Below, one piece after another: positions 39,933-47,263 of a stretch of 64,000 nt of DNA; the stretch's first letter is position 1; every line of letters begins with the position of its first letter. A model generated the notes under the pieces. That model was not told the DNA's origin. It saw only the letters and a program-made list of their open reading frames with translations, and made no database searches. A program made the translations under genes and the position numbers. Source of the DNA: Brevibacterium album DSM 18261 (GTDB taxonomy: Bacteria > Actinomycetota > Actinomycetes > Actinomycetales > Brevibacteriaceae); NCBI RefSeq assembly GCF_000426445.1, contig NZ_KE384526.1:791213-855212 (forward strand), read 5' to 3'.

Positions 39933-40895
39933 TCAGGCGCCCCCGCTGTGTTCGCGGACGTGGGCGAGGACGGCCTCGGCGACGGTGTCCGGATGCTGCT
40001 CGGGCAGCCAGTGAGAGCCCCCTGCGATCTCGACGAACCGGTAGGGCGCCTCGACGTACTCGCCCGTGAGCTCGGCCGCGCCCCGGGTGAAGGCGACATC
40101 CTCGCTGCCCCAAACGTAGAGGGTCGGCACCGTGATGGGGGTCGCGGGCATCGGCTCGCGCGAACCCAGCGCGCGATAGTACTTGAGCACGGCGTCGAAC
40201 ACGCCCGGCTCCGAGAAGCGCTCGAGGTAGGAGCCGACGACGTCCGCGGGGATCGCATCCTCGTAGAAGGCGGCCAGGCGCGCGCCGCCGTCGCGGAGCA
40301 TCGCGGCCGAGAACTCCTCCGGGTGGTGCCTGATCTTCCGCAGGTACTCCATGCGCGCGTACTGCTCCGGATCCTCCTTCATCCGCCTGCCGTGCGCGAG
40401 CGTGTGGGCGGTCGACACCGAGGTGAGCGTCAGCAGCCGGTCCGGGTGCGCGGCCGCGAACGGCCACCCCATGACCCCGCCCCAGTCATGGCCCACGAGA
40501 TGGAAGCGCGCGAGGCCGCAGGCCTCCGTCACAGCGGCCAGGTCCGCGACCAGATGGGAGACGTCATAGTCCTCGACCGCATCGGGCCGCGCGCCGGGCG
40601 AGTATCCGCGCTGGTCATAGGCGAGGATCGGCACGCCTGCGGACAGGAGCAGCGCGGCCGCGCCCTCCCAGCAGCTCGCGTACTGCGGCCAGCCGTGGAC
40701 CAGCACGGCGACGCCGAGGCGGGGTTCGGGGACGGCCGGTTCGGCTCGGTAGCCGCTGAACTCGAATCCGTTCGCGGCGACGGTGAAGGCCTCGGCGCTC
40801 GCGGTCTGCGGCAGGGCGGCGAGGCGCGCGGCCACCGAGGCGTTGTCATGGGGCGCTCCGCGGGGAGGCTGGGTTCCGGGGGTCTCGTCTGCCAT
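39933..40895 (-). CDS. Alpha/beta hydrolase, epoxide-hydrolase-like
   Basis: Protein of 320 aa; ATG at 40893-40895 with AGAGAGG upstream (a second ATG lies 3 nt earlier). Oxyanion-hole region VLVHGWPQY; nucleophile elbow GHDWGG, with Asp as nucleophile, as in epoxide hydrolases and haloalkane dehalogenases; late acid about YVWGSEDVAF; catalytic His in GGSHWLPEQHP. The cap region has Tyr residues (YLRKIRHHPEEF, AAFYEDAIP) as expected for epoxide hydrolases. The substrate cannot be told. First gene of the operon with the sirtuin. TATAGT (40991-40996) is a good -10 box about 95 nt upstream. Confidence 0.87.
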   Translation of the reverse strand: MADETPGTQPPRGAPHDNASVAARLAALPQTASAEAFTVAANGFEFSGYRAEPAVPEPRLGVAVLVHGWPQYASCWEGAAALLLSAGVPILAYDQRGYSPGARPDAVEDYDVSHLVADLAAVTEACGLARFHLVGHDWGGVMGWPFAAAHPDRLLTLTSVSTAHTLAHGRRMKEDPEQYARMEYLRKIRHHPEEFSAAMLRDGGARLAAFYEDAIPADVVGSYLERFSEPGVFDAVLKYYRALGSREPMPATPITVPTLYVWGSEDVAFTRGAAELTGEYVEAPYRFVEIAGGSHWLPEQHPDTVAEAVLAHVREHSGGA

Positions 40896-40990
40896 CATCA
40901 GCCTCTCTGCCGGGGTGCGGGTCGCGGGCGCATCTGCGCCGAGCACGCGCAGCGCCGACGCACCGCGAGTGGTCGGTCACCGCCCCTCCG

Positions 40991-40996
40991 ACTATA
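40991..40996 (-). promoter_or_regulatory. -10 box of hydrolase-sirtuin operon
   Basis: Minus-strand TATAGT within TGTATATAGT (extended -10), in an AT-rich patch at 40990-41000. Confidence 0.45.
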
Positions 40997-41034
40997 TACA
41001 GCCCCGGAAGCGCGACACCGCACTCCACCGCCCC

Positions 41035-41063
41035 TGGGCAAGACGGGCGAAGAACAGTAGCGT
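41035..41063 (+). promoter_or_regulatory. Promoter of leaderless flavodoxin-like gene
   Basis: TGGGCA (41035-41040), a 17-nt spacer and TAGCGT (41058-41063), with the ATG 6 nt after the -10. Confidence 0.5.
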
Positions 41064-41069
41064 GAGGTG

Positions 41070-41537
41070 ATGGCACGCATCCTCCTCATCCACCACTCGC
41101 CCACGGAATCGACCAGACGGATCGCGGATGCGGCTCTGGCCGCGGCCGATCTCCCCGAACTCGCAGAGCTGGCCGGGGGTGAGCTCGAACTCGTCGAGGT
41201 CGCCGCGCTGGAGCCCGATATCGACCAGGTGCTCGCCGCGGACGCATACGTCCTGGGAACGACGGCGAACTTCGGCTACATCTCCGGCGCGCTCAAGCAC
41301 TTCTTCGACACCGTCTACGACCACGTCCGCGAGCCGACCGCGGGCAGGCCCTTCGCCTACTGGATCCACGGCGGATCCGACACGACCGGCGCGGAGAAGG
41401 CGATGGAGGCGATCACCACGGGCCTGGGCTGGACGCAGGCCGCCGATCCCGTCGTGTGGATCGGCGCGGTCGAGGACTCGCACCTCGAACAGGTCACGGA
41501 GATGACCGCGACGGTGATGGCGCGCGCTCTCGAGTGA
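41070..41537 (+). CDS. Flavodoxin/NAD(P)H-FMN reductase-like protein
   Basis: Protein of 155 aa; ATG at 41070 (a GTG lies 3 nt before). Flavodoxin-like fold: ARILLIHHSPTESTRRIADA (FMN phosphate loop with S/T residues); DAYVLGTTANFGYISGALKHFFD (the aromatic/Gly flavin-isoalloxazine loop); and a WIHGGSDTTGAEKAMEAITTGLGW strand-helix. It resembles the WrbA/NADPH-dependent FMN reductase group in miniature. Role unknown, presumably redox. Leaderless: TAGCGT is 6 nt from the ATG. Confidence 0.8.
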   Translation: MARILLIHHSPTESTRRIADAALAAADLPELAELAGGELELVEVAALEPDIDQVLAADAYVLGTTANFGYISGALKHFFDTVYDHVREPTAGRPFAYWIHGGSDTTGAEKAMEAITTGLGWTQAADPVVWIGAVEDSHLEQVTEMTATVMARALE

Positions 41538-41601
41538 GACGCCGTTCTCAGATGAGACGTGGCGGCGCACCCGGCCGGCAGCGCGCTTCACGCCGGAGTG
41601 C

Positions 41602-41656
41602 GCCTCCTCAGCGCAGGCCGTTGCCTTCTTCACCGCGGCATGCCTCCTCAGCGCAG
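41602..41656. repeat. 15-nt direct repeat at the purU 3' end
   Basis: GCCTCCTCAGCGCAG occurs at 41602-41616 and 41642-41656. The second copy contains the purU stop codon. It may be a small 3'-end duplication. The region 41538-41647 holds no gene. Confidence 0.5.
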
Positions 41657-42508
41657 CACGACGGTGCGGCCGCCGTGCAGGATCACCCTGTGCTCGGCGT
41701 GCATGCGCACGGCGTCCGTGAGCGCGGCGACCTCCGCGTCCTGGCCGTGGCGCTGGAGGTCGGCAGGGCTGAAGGAGTGGTCCACGTCCACGACCCGCTG
41801 GACGATGATCGGCCCCTCGTCGAGGTCGCTGTTGACGTAGTGAGCAGTGGCGCCCACCATCTTCACGCCTCGGGCGAAGGCCTGGTGGTAGGGCTTGGCC
41901 CCCTTGAAGCTGGGCAGGAACGAGTGGTGGATGTTGATGCAGCGGCCCTCGAGGCGCTCGGTCAGCTCCGCGGAGAGCACCTGCATGTAGCGGGCCAGCA
42001 CCACGAGCTCGGCCCCCGTGGCCTCGACGATCTCGAGCAGACGAGCCTCTGCCTCGGGCTTGGTCTCCTGCGTGACCGGCACATGGTGGAAGGGGACGCC
42101 GTGCCACTCGACGACGGAGCGGTGGTCCGGATGGTTGGAGACCACGGCGGTGATCTCGACGGGCAGGTGGCCGGCCTCCGCACGGTAGAGGAGGTCGCGG
42201 AGGCAGTGCACCCACTTCGACGCCATCACGACCACCTTGAGCCGCTCATCCGCGGGCACGAGGTTCAGGTCCATCCCGAAGTCCGCCGCCGCGCTGTCGA
42301 AGTCCGCGCGCAGTGCAGTGAGGTCCAGGGTCCCGCCCGCATCCGTAAAGGCGATGCGGGCGAAGAACATCCCTCCGTCGCGATCCTCGAACGTCTTGGA
42401 CTCCGTGATGCTGCAGCCGTGCCGGGCGAGCACCGCGGACACCGCCGCGACGATGCCGGGACGGTCCTCGCAGTGAAGGGTGACGACGAAGGAATGGGGA
42501 TCGCTCAT
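41648..42508 (-). CDS. purU: Formyltetrahydrofolate deformylase
   Basis: Protein of 286 aa, the usual size. It hydrolyses 10-formyl-THF to THF and formate, supplying formate for PurT and balancing the one-carbon pool. N-terminal ACT domain (FVVTLHCEDRPGIVAAVSAVL). The formyltransferase fold has MASKWVHCLRDLLYR and the catalytic Asn-His-Asp set in NIHHSFLPSFKGAKPYHQAF and SDLDEGPII. TATCAT (42515-42520) is 6 nt before the ATG and no Shine-Dalgarno is present: leaderless. Confidence 0.95.
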   Translation of the reverse strand: MSDPHSFVVTLHCEDRPGIVAAVSAVLARHGCSITESKTFEDRDGGMFFARIAFTDAGGTLDLTALRADFDSAAADFGMDLNLVPADERLKVVVMASKWVHCLRDLLYRAEAGHLPVEITAVVSNHPDHRSVVEWHGVPFHHVPVTQETKPEAEARLLEIVEATGAELVVLARYMQVLSAELTERLEGRCINIHHSFLPSFKGAKPYHQAFARGVKMVGATAHYVNSDLDEGPIIVQRVVDVDHSFSPADLQRHGQDAEVAALTDAVRMHAEHRVILHGGRTVVLR

Positions 42509-42514
42509 CCGGCA

Positions 42515-42520
42515 ATGATA
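42515..42520 (-). promoter_or_regulatory. -10 box of leaderless purU transcript
   Basis: Minus-strand TATCAT, then TGCCGG, then ATG. Confidence 0.5.
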
Positions 42521-42626
42521 GGCGGGCCGCTGCGTGCGGCCGTGTGCCGGTCGGGCGGGCAGACTCCGCCTGCACGGCGAGCGGGCGGCTCGACTGCGCC
42601 TCCGGCCGATCTGGGACAGTGGGGAC

Positions 42627-43277
42627 ATGAGCGAGAAGGTCGACTTCAAGAAGAGCCTCGACGGGTACAGGGCCGCCCGCGGCACGATGCGGATCGTCGA
42701 CGTTCCCGAGATGCAGTTCCTCATGGTGGACGGGCGCGGCGATCCCAATTCCTCTCCCGCCTATACGGCCGCCCTCGAGGCGCTGTACCCCCTGGCCTAT
42801 GCGCTCAAGTTCCTGAGCCGGGGCGAACTGGACCGCGACTATGTGGTGCCGCCCCTCGAAGGCCTCTGGTGGGCCGAGGACATGGCTGCGTTCACGACCT
42901 CCCGCATGAAGTCCCGCTGGGAGTGGACGATGATGCTCATGGTGCCCGGGTGGATCGGGCGTGAGCACGTCTCGCGGGCAGTCGAGCAGGTGCGGGCGAA
43001 GAAGGCCCCCGAGCGTCTCGGGGATGTCAGGTTCGAGGCCTTCGCGGAGGGGCTCTGCGTGCAGACCCTCCACCTCGGCCCGTTCGACGAGGAGGGCCCC
43101 GTGCTCGAGCGGATGCACAGCGAGTTCATCCCTGCGAACGGCCTGCGCATGACGGGCAGGCACCACGAGGTCTACTTCAGCGACCCGCGCAGGACAGCAC
43201 CGGCAAAGCTCCGCACCCTGCTGCGGCAGCCGGTCGAGAAGGCGGGCGCGCAGCCTCCTGAACCCGAGTCCCGGTGA
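42627..43277 (+). CDS. GyrI-like small-molecule-binding protein
   Basis: Protein of 216 aa; ATG at 42627 (GGGGAC directly before; GACAGT 6 nt before it could instead be a leaderless -10). It matches the stand-alone 'GyrI-like domain' proteins of Actinobacteria (begins KVDFKKSLDGYRAARGTMRIVDVPEMQFLMVDGRGDPN). Conserved blocks: YPLAYALKF, YVVPPLEGLWW, WEWTMMLMVPGWI, FAEGLCVQTLHLGPFDEEGP and GRHHEVYFSDPRRT. The fold is that of drug-binding domains of SgrR/Rob/BmrR-like regulators; ligand unknown. No DNA-binding domain is present. Divergent from purU. Confidence 0.88.
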   Translation: MSEKVDFKKSLDGYRAARGTMRIVDVPEMQFLMVDGRGDPNSSPAYTAALEALYPLAYALKFLSRGELDRDYVVPPLEGLWWAEDMAAFTTSRMKSRWEWTMMLMVPGWIGREHVSRAVEQVRAKKAPERLGDVRFEAFAEGLCVQTLHLGPFDEEGPVLERMHSEFIPANGLRMTGRHHEVYFSDPRRTAPAKLRTLLRQPVEKAGAQPPEPESR

Positions 43278-43319
43278 CAGCACGGACAGGGACGACGAGT
43301 CCGGTGCCCGTCGCCCTCG

Positions 43320-43676
43320 TCAGTGGCCGGCGGCGAGGCAGAACTCGTTGCCGTCGGGGTCCGTGAACGTGTCCCAGCGGAAGTCCTCCTCGCCCCGCAG
43401 GCCCAGGTGGGTTGCGCCGGCCGCGATCCATGCAGCGATGCCGGCCTCGCGCTCCTGCCCCTCCTCCCAGGTCAGATCGAGGTGGAGGCGGTTCTTACCG
43501 GGCGTGGGGGCCTCGACGTACTGGAACCCCAGGTTGGTGGTCCAGCCGGGAACGTCGATCATGATGAACCAGCCGTCGGCGTCGAGCACGACCTCGGCGC
43601 CCAGCCGCTCCGCCCACCAGGCAGCGAGCGTCTGCGGGTTCGCAGTGTCGAGTGTGATCATTCCGAGTCCGGGCAT
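43320..43676 (-). CDS. VOC-family (glyoxalase/bleomycin-resistance fold) protein
   Basis: Protein of 118 aa; ATG 43674-43676 with a perfect AGGAGG 4 nt upstream. A single VOC module pair: ITLDTANPQTLAAWWAERLGAEV, LHLDLTWEE (metal-ligand His) and FTDPDGNEFCLA (Glu). This type is common in Actinobacteria with unknown substrate; roles include glyoxalase and antibiotic binding. Monocistronic and convergent with the GyrI-like gene. Confidence 0.88.
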   Translation of the reverse strand: MPGLGMITLDTANPQTLAAWWAERLGAEVVLDADGWFIMIDVPGWTTNLGFQYVEAPTPGKNRLHLDLTWEEGQEREAGIAAWIAAGATHLGLRGEEDFRWDTFTDPDGNEFCLAAGH

Positions 43677-43919
43677 GAGACCTCCTGTGGCCGTGGGTGA
43701 TCGCTCCGCCGTCCCTCCCCCGGGTGCGCGACCTCCCGCGAGGAGCTCACCCTTGCACGAAGCGCACGCTCGCGCGAGCAGCGGACTGCGGTGCCTGTGC
43801 TGCGGAGTCTACGCACAGCCACGGACACAGAGGAGGACAGAGACGGGGTCCCGGTATGACCGCCTCCGGCATCACGAACGAGACCCCGTTCACACCCCGA
43901 CGGGACTGTGCACCCTCAT
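43677..43919. other. Gap upstream of the SRP RNA
   Basis: About 240 nt between the VOC start and the SRP promoter. An 82-codon open frame on the plus strand (43697-43945) is Arg/Thr/Cys-rich with no ribosome site and runs into the RNA gene, so I do not call it. An inverted repeat ACGGGGTC/GACCCCGT (about 43843 and 43881) is the only structure seen. Confidence 0.4.
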
Positions 43920-43948
43920 TTCCCTCCCGGCGGACTCTGGACTAGAGT
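43920..43948 (+). promoter_or_regulatory. SRP RNA promoter
   Basis: TTCCCT (43920-43925), a 17-nt spacer and TAGAGT (43943-43948), just before the first paired base of the RNA. Confidence 0.5.
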
Positions 43949-43954
43949 GGTCTG

Positions 43955-44047
43955 CGGCTTCCCACGCGGCGTCATCTTGCGAACTCCCCCAGGGCCGAAA
44001 GGCAGCAAGGGTAAGTGAGCTCTGGCGGGTGCGTGGGAAGTCCTTTT
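43955..44047 (+). ncRNA. ffs: Small signal recognition particle RNA (4.5S)
   Basis: The conserved SRP domain IV is plain: CAGGGCCGAAAGGCAGCA with its apical tetraloop and internal loop, then GGGTAAGTGAGCTCTGGCGG. A 10-bp closing stem pairs CTTCCCACGC (43958-43967) with GCGTGGGAAG (44031-44040), followed by TCCTTTTCG. The length of about 93 nt fits the short bacterial form. It binds Ffh and targets nascent membrane proteins. The ends are approximate. In mycobacteria ffs lies near dnaX; here it is about 14 kb away, directly before a MaoC gene. Confidence 0.92.
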
Positions 44048-44070
44048 CGTTGCGCGCACCGAGGAGCACC

Positions 44071-44709
44071 ATGTCCGCTCAGCCGACCTCCGCCCCCGGC
44101 ACGACTGCCGATCCCGACACGGCTTCCGGGCCCGGCAGTCGGCTCGGCACGGCGTCCGTACCTGTCAGCCCGTCCGGCCGCGACAGCCTTCCCCGCCGCC
44201 TTCCCGCCGAGCACATGCAGGTGGGTGTGGAGACCGCCTTCGGCACGCACACCGTGACGGCAGACGAGATCCTCGCCTTCGGCCGCGCATGGGATCCGCA
44301 GTACTTCCACGTGGACGAGGCCGCGGCGGAGACCTCAGAGTTCGGGGGTCTCATCGCCAGCGGGGTGCACACCCTGGGCATCTACCAGAAGCTCTCCGTC
44401 GAGGCGGTGCTCAGCAGGTACGACATCGTCGCGGGCAAGGAGTTCACCCGCCTGCGGTTCATGAGACCGGTGCGTCCGGGCGACACCCTCACAGGCGCGA
44501 TGACCGTCGAGTCCCTCAGCCCTCCGCGCCACGGCCGGTGCCTGGGCACGGCCGAGGGCAGGCTGAGCAATCAGGACGGGAAGCAGGTCCTCGACATCGA
44601 AGTGGAGTTCCTGGTGCGCTCCGCACAGTGTTCGGGCTCCACGCAGGTCCCGGGCACTGCACAATCCCCGGGCACTACACGGGTCGTCCCCGGCACCGCA
44701 CAGGGCTGA
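44071..44709 (+). CDS. MaoC-family hot-dog dehydratase
   Basis: Protein of 212 aa; ATG at 44071 with GAGGAG. After a disordered Thr/Ser/Gly-rich N-terminus (about 45 residues) comes a single hot-dog domain. It has the hydratase-2 signature WDPQYFHVDEAAAETSEFGG and IASGVHTLGIYQKL (Asp/His pair), then FMRPVRPGDTLTGAMTVESL. This is the MaoC/R-specific enoyl-CoA hydratase fold, acting on enoyl-CoA thioesters. The C-terminus again ends in Gly/Thr/Pro repeats (VPGTAQ three times). Its start lies only 24 nt after the SRP RNA. Confidence 0.87.
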   Translation: MSAQPTSAPGTTADPDTASGPGSRLGTASVPVSPSGRDSLPRRLPAEHMQVGVETAFGTHTVTADEILAFGRAWDPQYFHVDEAAAETSEFGGLIASGVHTLGIYQKLSVEAVLSRYDIVAGKEFTRLRFMRPVRPGDTLTGAMTVESLSPPRHGRCLGTAEGRLSNQDGKQVLDIEVEFLVRSAQCSGSTQVPGTAQSPGTTRVVPGTAQG

Positions 44710-44795
44710 GCCCTCCCTTCGGCGGCGCCGCACTCACACCCACCGCTCAGCCTGAGCGGGGTCACGATCCGCCGCCGCCTCCGTATCCTTGAGCA

Positions 44796-44993
44796 ATGCC
44801 CCGCTTGCAGCATCCCACCCATCCGCGCCCGCGTCCTCGCCGGCACTGCGCCACTCCCTCCCCGTGCGGGAGGGCGGTCGGACGGCCCGCTTCCCTCGCC
44901 TCAGCGACGCCCCGCCCCGTGCCGACGGTGCCCGAGGCCGTCCGCGCACTGCCCACCCCCGCCTCGGCGGCATCCTGCGGAGCACTCCGATGA
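44796..44993 (+). CDS. Possible leaderless upstream ORF before yedI
   Basis: A 65-codon frame (MPRLQHPTHPRPRPRRH...) whose TGA overlaps the yedI ATG (ATGA). TATCCT (44784-44789) lies 6 nt before its ATG, the same geometry as the leaderless genes in this window. The protein is Pro/Arg/Ala/Ser-rich and could be GC-driven noise; its value would be translational coupling to yedI and not a product. Low confidence. Confidence 0.3.
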   Translation: MPRLQHPTHPRPRPRRHCATPSPCGRAVGRPASLASATPRPVPTVPEAVRALPTPASAASCGALR

Positions 44994-45922
44994 GCGGCCT
45001 CATCTCCCTGCTCGACGACGTGGCCGCTCTGGCCCGGCTCGCGGCGGCGAGCGCGGACGATGTGGCCGCAGGTGCGGCGAAGGCGAGCGCGAAGGCCGCC
45101 GGCGTCGTGATCGACGACGCGGCCGTGACCCCGCAGTACGTCACGGGCGTCTCGCCCAAGCGCGAGCTGCCGATGATCTGGCGCATCGCCAAGGGCTCGC
45201 TCATCAACAAGCTGCTCATCATCCTCCCGGTCCTGCTCGTGCTGAGCACCTTCGTCCCCTGGCTCCTCACGCCGCTGCTCATGCTGGGAGGCGCGTACCT
45301 CTCCTACGAGGGAGCGCACAAGATCTGGGACAAACTGCGCGGCAGGCACGCCGAGCGCTCCGCCGAGCCCAGCCAGGTGCGCGGCAAGGCGGCCGAGGAC
45401 ACCGTGGTGCGCGGTGCCATCACCACGGACTTCATCCTGTCGTGCGAGATCATGGTCATCTCCCTCAACGAGGTCGCCGCGGAGACCCTGTGGACCCGTG
45501 CGGCGATCCTCGTGGTCGTCGGCATCGGCATCACGGTGCTCGTATACGGCGCTGTGGCCGTCATCGTGAAGATGGACGATGTGGGCCTCGCGATGACCAG
45601 GCGCTCTGCTCCCGCCTCGCAGCGGACCGGACACCTGCTGGTGCGGGCGATGCCGAAGGTGCTCACCGCGCTGTCGTTCATCGGCACGTTCGCGATGCTC
45701 TGGGTCGGCGGGCACATCCTGCTCGTCGGCATGGACGAGCTGGGCCTCACGCTCCCCTACGACCTCGTGCACGCCCTCGAGGAGCCCGTCCACCACCTCG
45801 CGCTCATCGGGCCGGCGCTGGCATGGCTCGTGAACACCTTCTTCTCGATGGTCCTGGGCTTCCTCGTGGGGTCCGTCGTGGTGGGCGTGATGAAGGTGCT
45901 GCCGCTGCCGGGCAAGCACTGA
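44990..45922 (+). CDS. yedI: YedI-like (DUF808) inner-membrane protein
   Basis: Protein of 310 aa, close to E. coli YedI (305). I start at ATG 44990 (MSGLISLLDDVAALARLAAASADDVA), the family's conserved N-terminus. Four to six membrane helices (LLIILPVLLVLSTFVPWLLTPLLML, AAILVVVGIGITVLVYGAVAVIV, VLTALSFIGTFAMLWVGGHILLV, WLVNTFFSMVLGFLVGSVVVGVM). Conserved motifs KAAGVVIDDAAVTPQYV and LSCEIMVISLNEV. The function of DUF808 proteins is not established. A long imperfect palindrome begins immediately after the stop. Confidence 0.9.
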   Translation: MSGLISLLDDVAALARLAAASADDVAAGAAKASAKAAGVVIDDAAVTPQYVTGVSPKRELPMIWRIAKGSLINKLLIILPVLLVLSTFVPWLLTPLLMLGGAYLSYEGAHKIWDKLRGRHAERSAEPSQVRGKAAEDTVVRGAITTDFILSCEIMVISLNEVAAETLWTRAAILVVVGIGITVLVYGAVAVIVKMDDVGLAMTRRSAPASQRTGHLLVRAMPKVLTALSFIGTFAMLWVGGHILLVGMDELGLTLPYDLVHALEEPVHHLALIGPALAWLVNTFFSMVLGFLVGSVVVGVMKVLPLPGKH

Positions 45923-45923
45923 G

Positions 45924-46008
45924 GTCTCAACTCCCGCTCATGTCTCGGTCCACGTCGTCTCCGCGGGCCCACGACGATGCGGACTGAGACACGAGCAGGA
46001 ACTGAGAC
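45924..46008. repeat. 85-nt palindrome containing family C copy 3
   Basis: Arms of 36 nt (starting GTCTCAACTCC, ending GGAACTGAGAC) differ at 7 positions, all transitions. The inner 61 nt (45936-45996) align without gaps to the elements at 31481 and 32779. It begins 2 nt after the yedI stop and probably terminates it. Confidence 0.7.
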
Positions 46009-46075
46009 ACGAGCGCGCGGAGGCGGAAGCGAGGAATGAGCGAGGCGGGCTGCGCGTGCACGGCCGGCAACCCTA

Positions 46076-46105
46076 TGGACAAACATATGCGCATTCGTTT
46101 ATATT
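46076..46105 (+). promoter_or_regulatory. Strong promoter with operator-like palindrome before CDF gene
   Basis: TGGACA (46076-46081), an 18-nt spacer and TATATT (46100-46105), each 5 of 6 matches to consensus. The spacer holds the palindrome ATGCGCAT (46086-46093) inside an imperfect AT-rich dyad. This is the classic place for a MerR- or ArsR/SmtB-type metal sensor to bind. It is the most AT-rich stretch I noticed in the window. Confidence 0.6.
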
Positions 46106-46135
46106 AAGTGCGGGAAGCCAGAACGGAGGTGCACC

Positions 46136-47128
46136 ATGATCCGCCCGCACAGCACAGAGCACAGCGCCGACAGCACAGAGCACGGCGCAGAGCACAGCGG
46201 AGCTCGCGCCGAACACCCACACGCCGGGCACGCACACGGAGCCGGCGCGAGCCGCACCCGGCTGGCCATCGCCTTCGCCATCACGGCCGGGATCATGATC
46301 GCCCAGCTCGTGGGCTCGGTCCTCACCGGATCGCTCGCGCTCCTCGTCGACACCGCGCACATGCTCACGGACGCCGCGGGCCTGCTGCTCGCGCTCATCG
46401 CCGCCACCCTCATGCTCCGCCCCACCACCGCGAAGCACACCTGGGGCCTCAAGCGCGCCGAGGTGCTCGCCGCCTCCGCCCAGTCCCTCCTCCTCATGGC
46501 CGTCGGCGCGTATGCGCTCGCCGAGGGGATCGGCCGCCTCTTCTCCCCGCCCGAGGTGCCGGCCCAGGGGCTCCTGGTCTTCGGCATCATCGGCCTCGCC
46601 GGGAACATCGCCTCGCTCGCGGTGCTCGCGGGCGGACGCAATGCGAACCTCAACCTCAAGGCGGCGTTCCTCGAAGTCCTCAACGACGCGCTGGGCTCGG
46701 TCGCGGTGATCGTGAGCGCCCTCGTCATCTCCGCCACGGGCTGGACCACCATCGACACGCTGGCCGCCCTGCTCATCGCCGCGCTCATCGTGCCCCGGGC
46801 GGTCGTCATCCTCGTCAGCTCGGTGCGCATCCTCATGGAGGCCGTGCCGCGCGGCATCGACCTGGACGAGCTCCGCACGCACCTGTTGGAGAACGCCCAT
46901 GTGGACGGCGTGCACGACCTCCACGTCTCCGCCATCGGCACGGGACTGCCGGTGCTGACGGCTCATGTCGAGGTGGCGCCTGAGTGCCTCACCGCCGGGC
47001 ACACAGCCGCGATCCTCGACGACCTGCGCACGTGCGTCCGCGAGCACTTCGCCGAGCGCATCGAGCACACGACCTTCCAGCTGGAGGCCCAGGACTGCTC
47101 GGCGGAGGATCCGCTGCCGCACGCCTGA
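46136..47128 (+). CDS. czcD: CDF-family metal cation exporter
   Basis: Protein of 330 aa; ATG at 46136 after GGAGG. His-rich cytoplasmic N-terminus (HSTEHSADSTEHGAEHSG...HPHAGHAHG). Six transmembrane helices; metal site residues H and D in LVDTAHMLTDAAG (helix 2) and N/D in FLEVLNDALGSVAV (helix 5). These are HD-HD-like positions with Asn replacing one, as in several Zn/Co CDF proteins. A C-terminal ferredoxin-like domain (VDGVHDLHVSAIGTGLPVLTAHVEV) follows. It likely exports Zn2+, Cd2+ or Co2+ by proton antiport. The metal-responsive-looking promoter supports this, but no sensor gene is adjacent. Confidence 0.92.
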   Translation: MIRPHSTEHSADSTEHGAEHSGARAEHPHAGHAHGAGASRTRLAIAFAITAGIMIAQLVGSVLTGSLALLVDTAHMLTDAAGLLLALIAATLMLRPTTAKHTWGLKRAEVLAASAQSLLLMAVGAYALAEGIGRLFSPPEVPAQGLLVFGIIGLAGNIASLAVLAGGRNANLNLKAAFLEVLNDALGSVAVIVSALVISATGWTTIDTLAALLIAALIVPRAVVILVSSVRILMEAVPRGIDLDELRTHLLENAHVDGVHDLHVSAIGTGLPVLTAHVEVAPECLTAGHTAAILDDLRTCVREHFAERIEHTTFQLEAQDCSAEDPLPHA

Positions 47129-47263
47129 GCCCCCGGCACACCTCGCACCACCACCGGCCGTTGGCAAGCCGCCCTGTTGCATGCGACGATGGGGGCGCGT
47201 CTCCGCGGATCACCGGCGACGGGCCTCGGAACGGACCTGCACACCCCAGCGGAAGGGAGCACC

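Noticed and set aside
41602-41656. Direct repeat at the purU end as an attachment site
   Set aside because: Only 15 nt with 40-nt spacing, no integrase nor tRNA; a small local duplication is simpler.
43697-43945. 82-codon plus-strand open frame before the SRP RNA
   Set aside because: No ribosome site, atypical residue mix, and it runs through the SRP promoter; no support for translation.
44789-44992. TTG at 44789 as the yedI start, giving a 68-residue N-terminal extension
   Set aside because: The extension is Pro/Arg/Ser-rich and unlike YedI, and the ATG at 44990 gives the conserved N-terminus and normal length.
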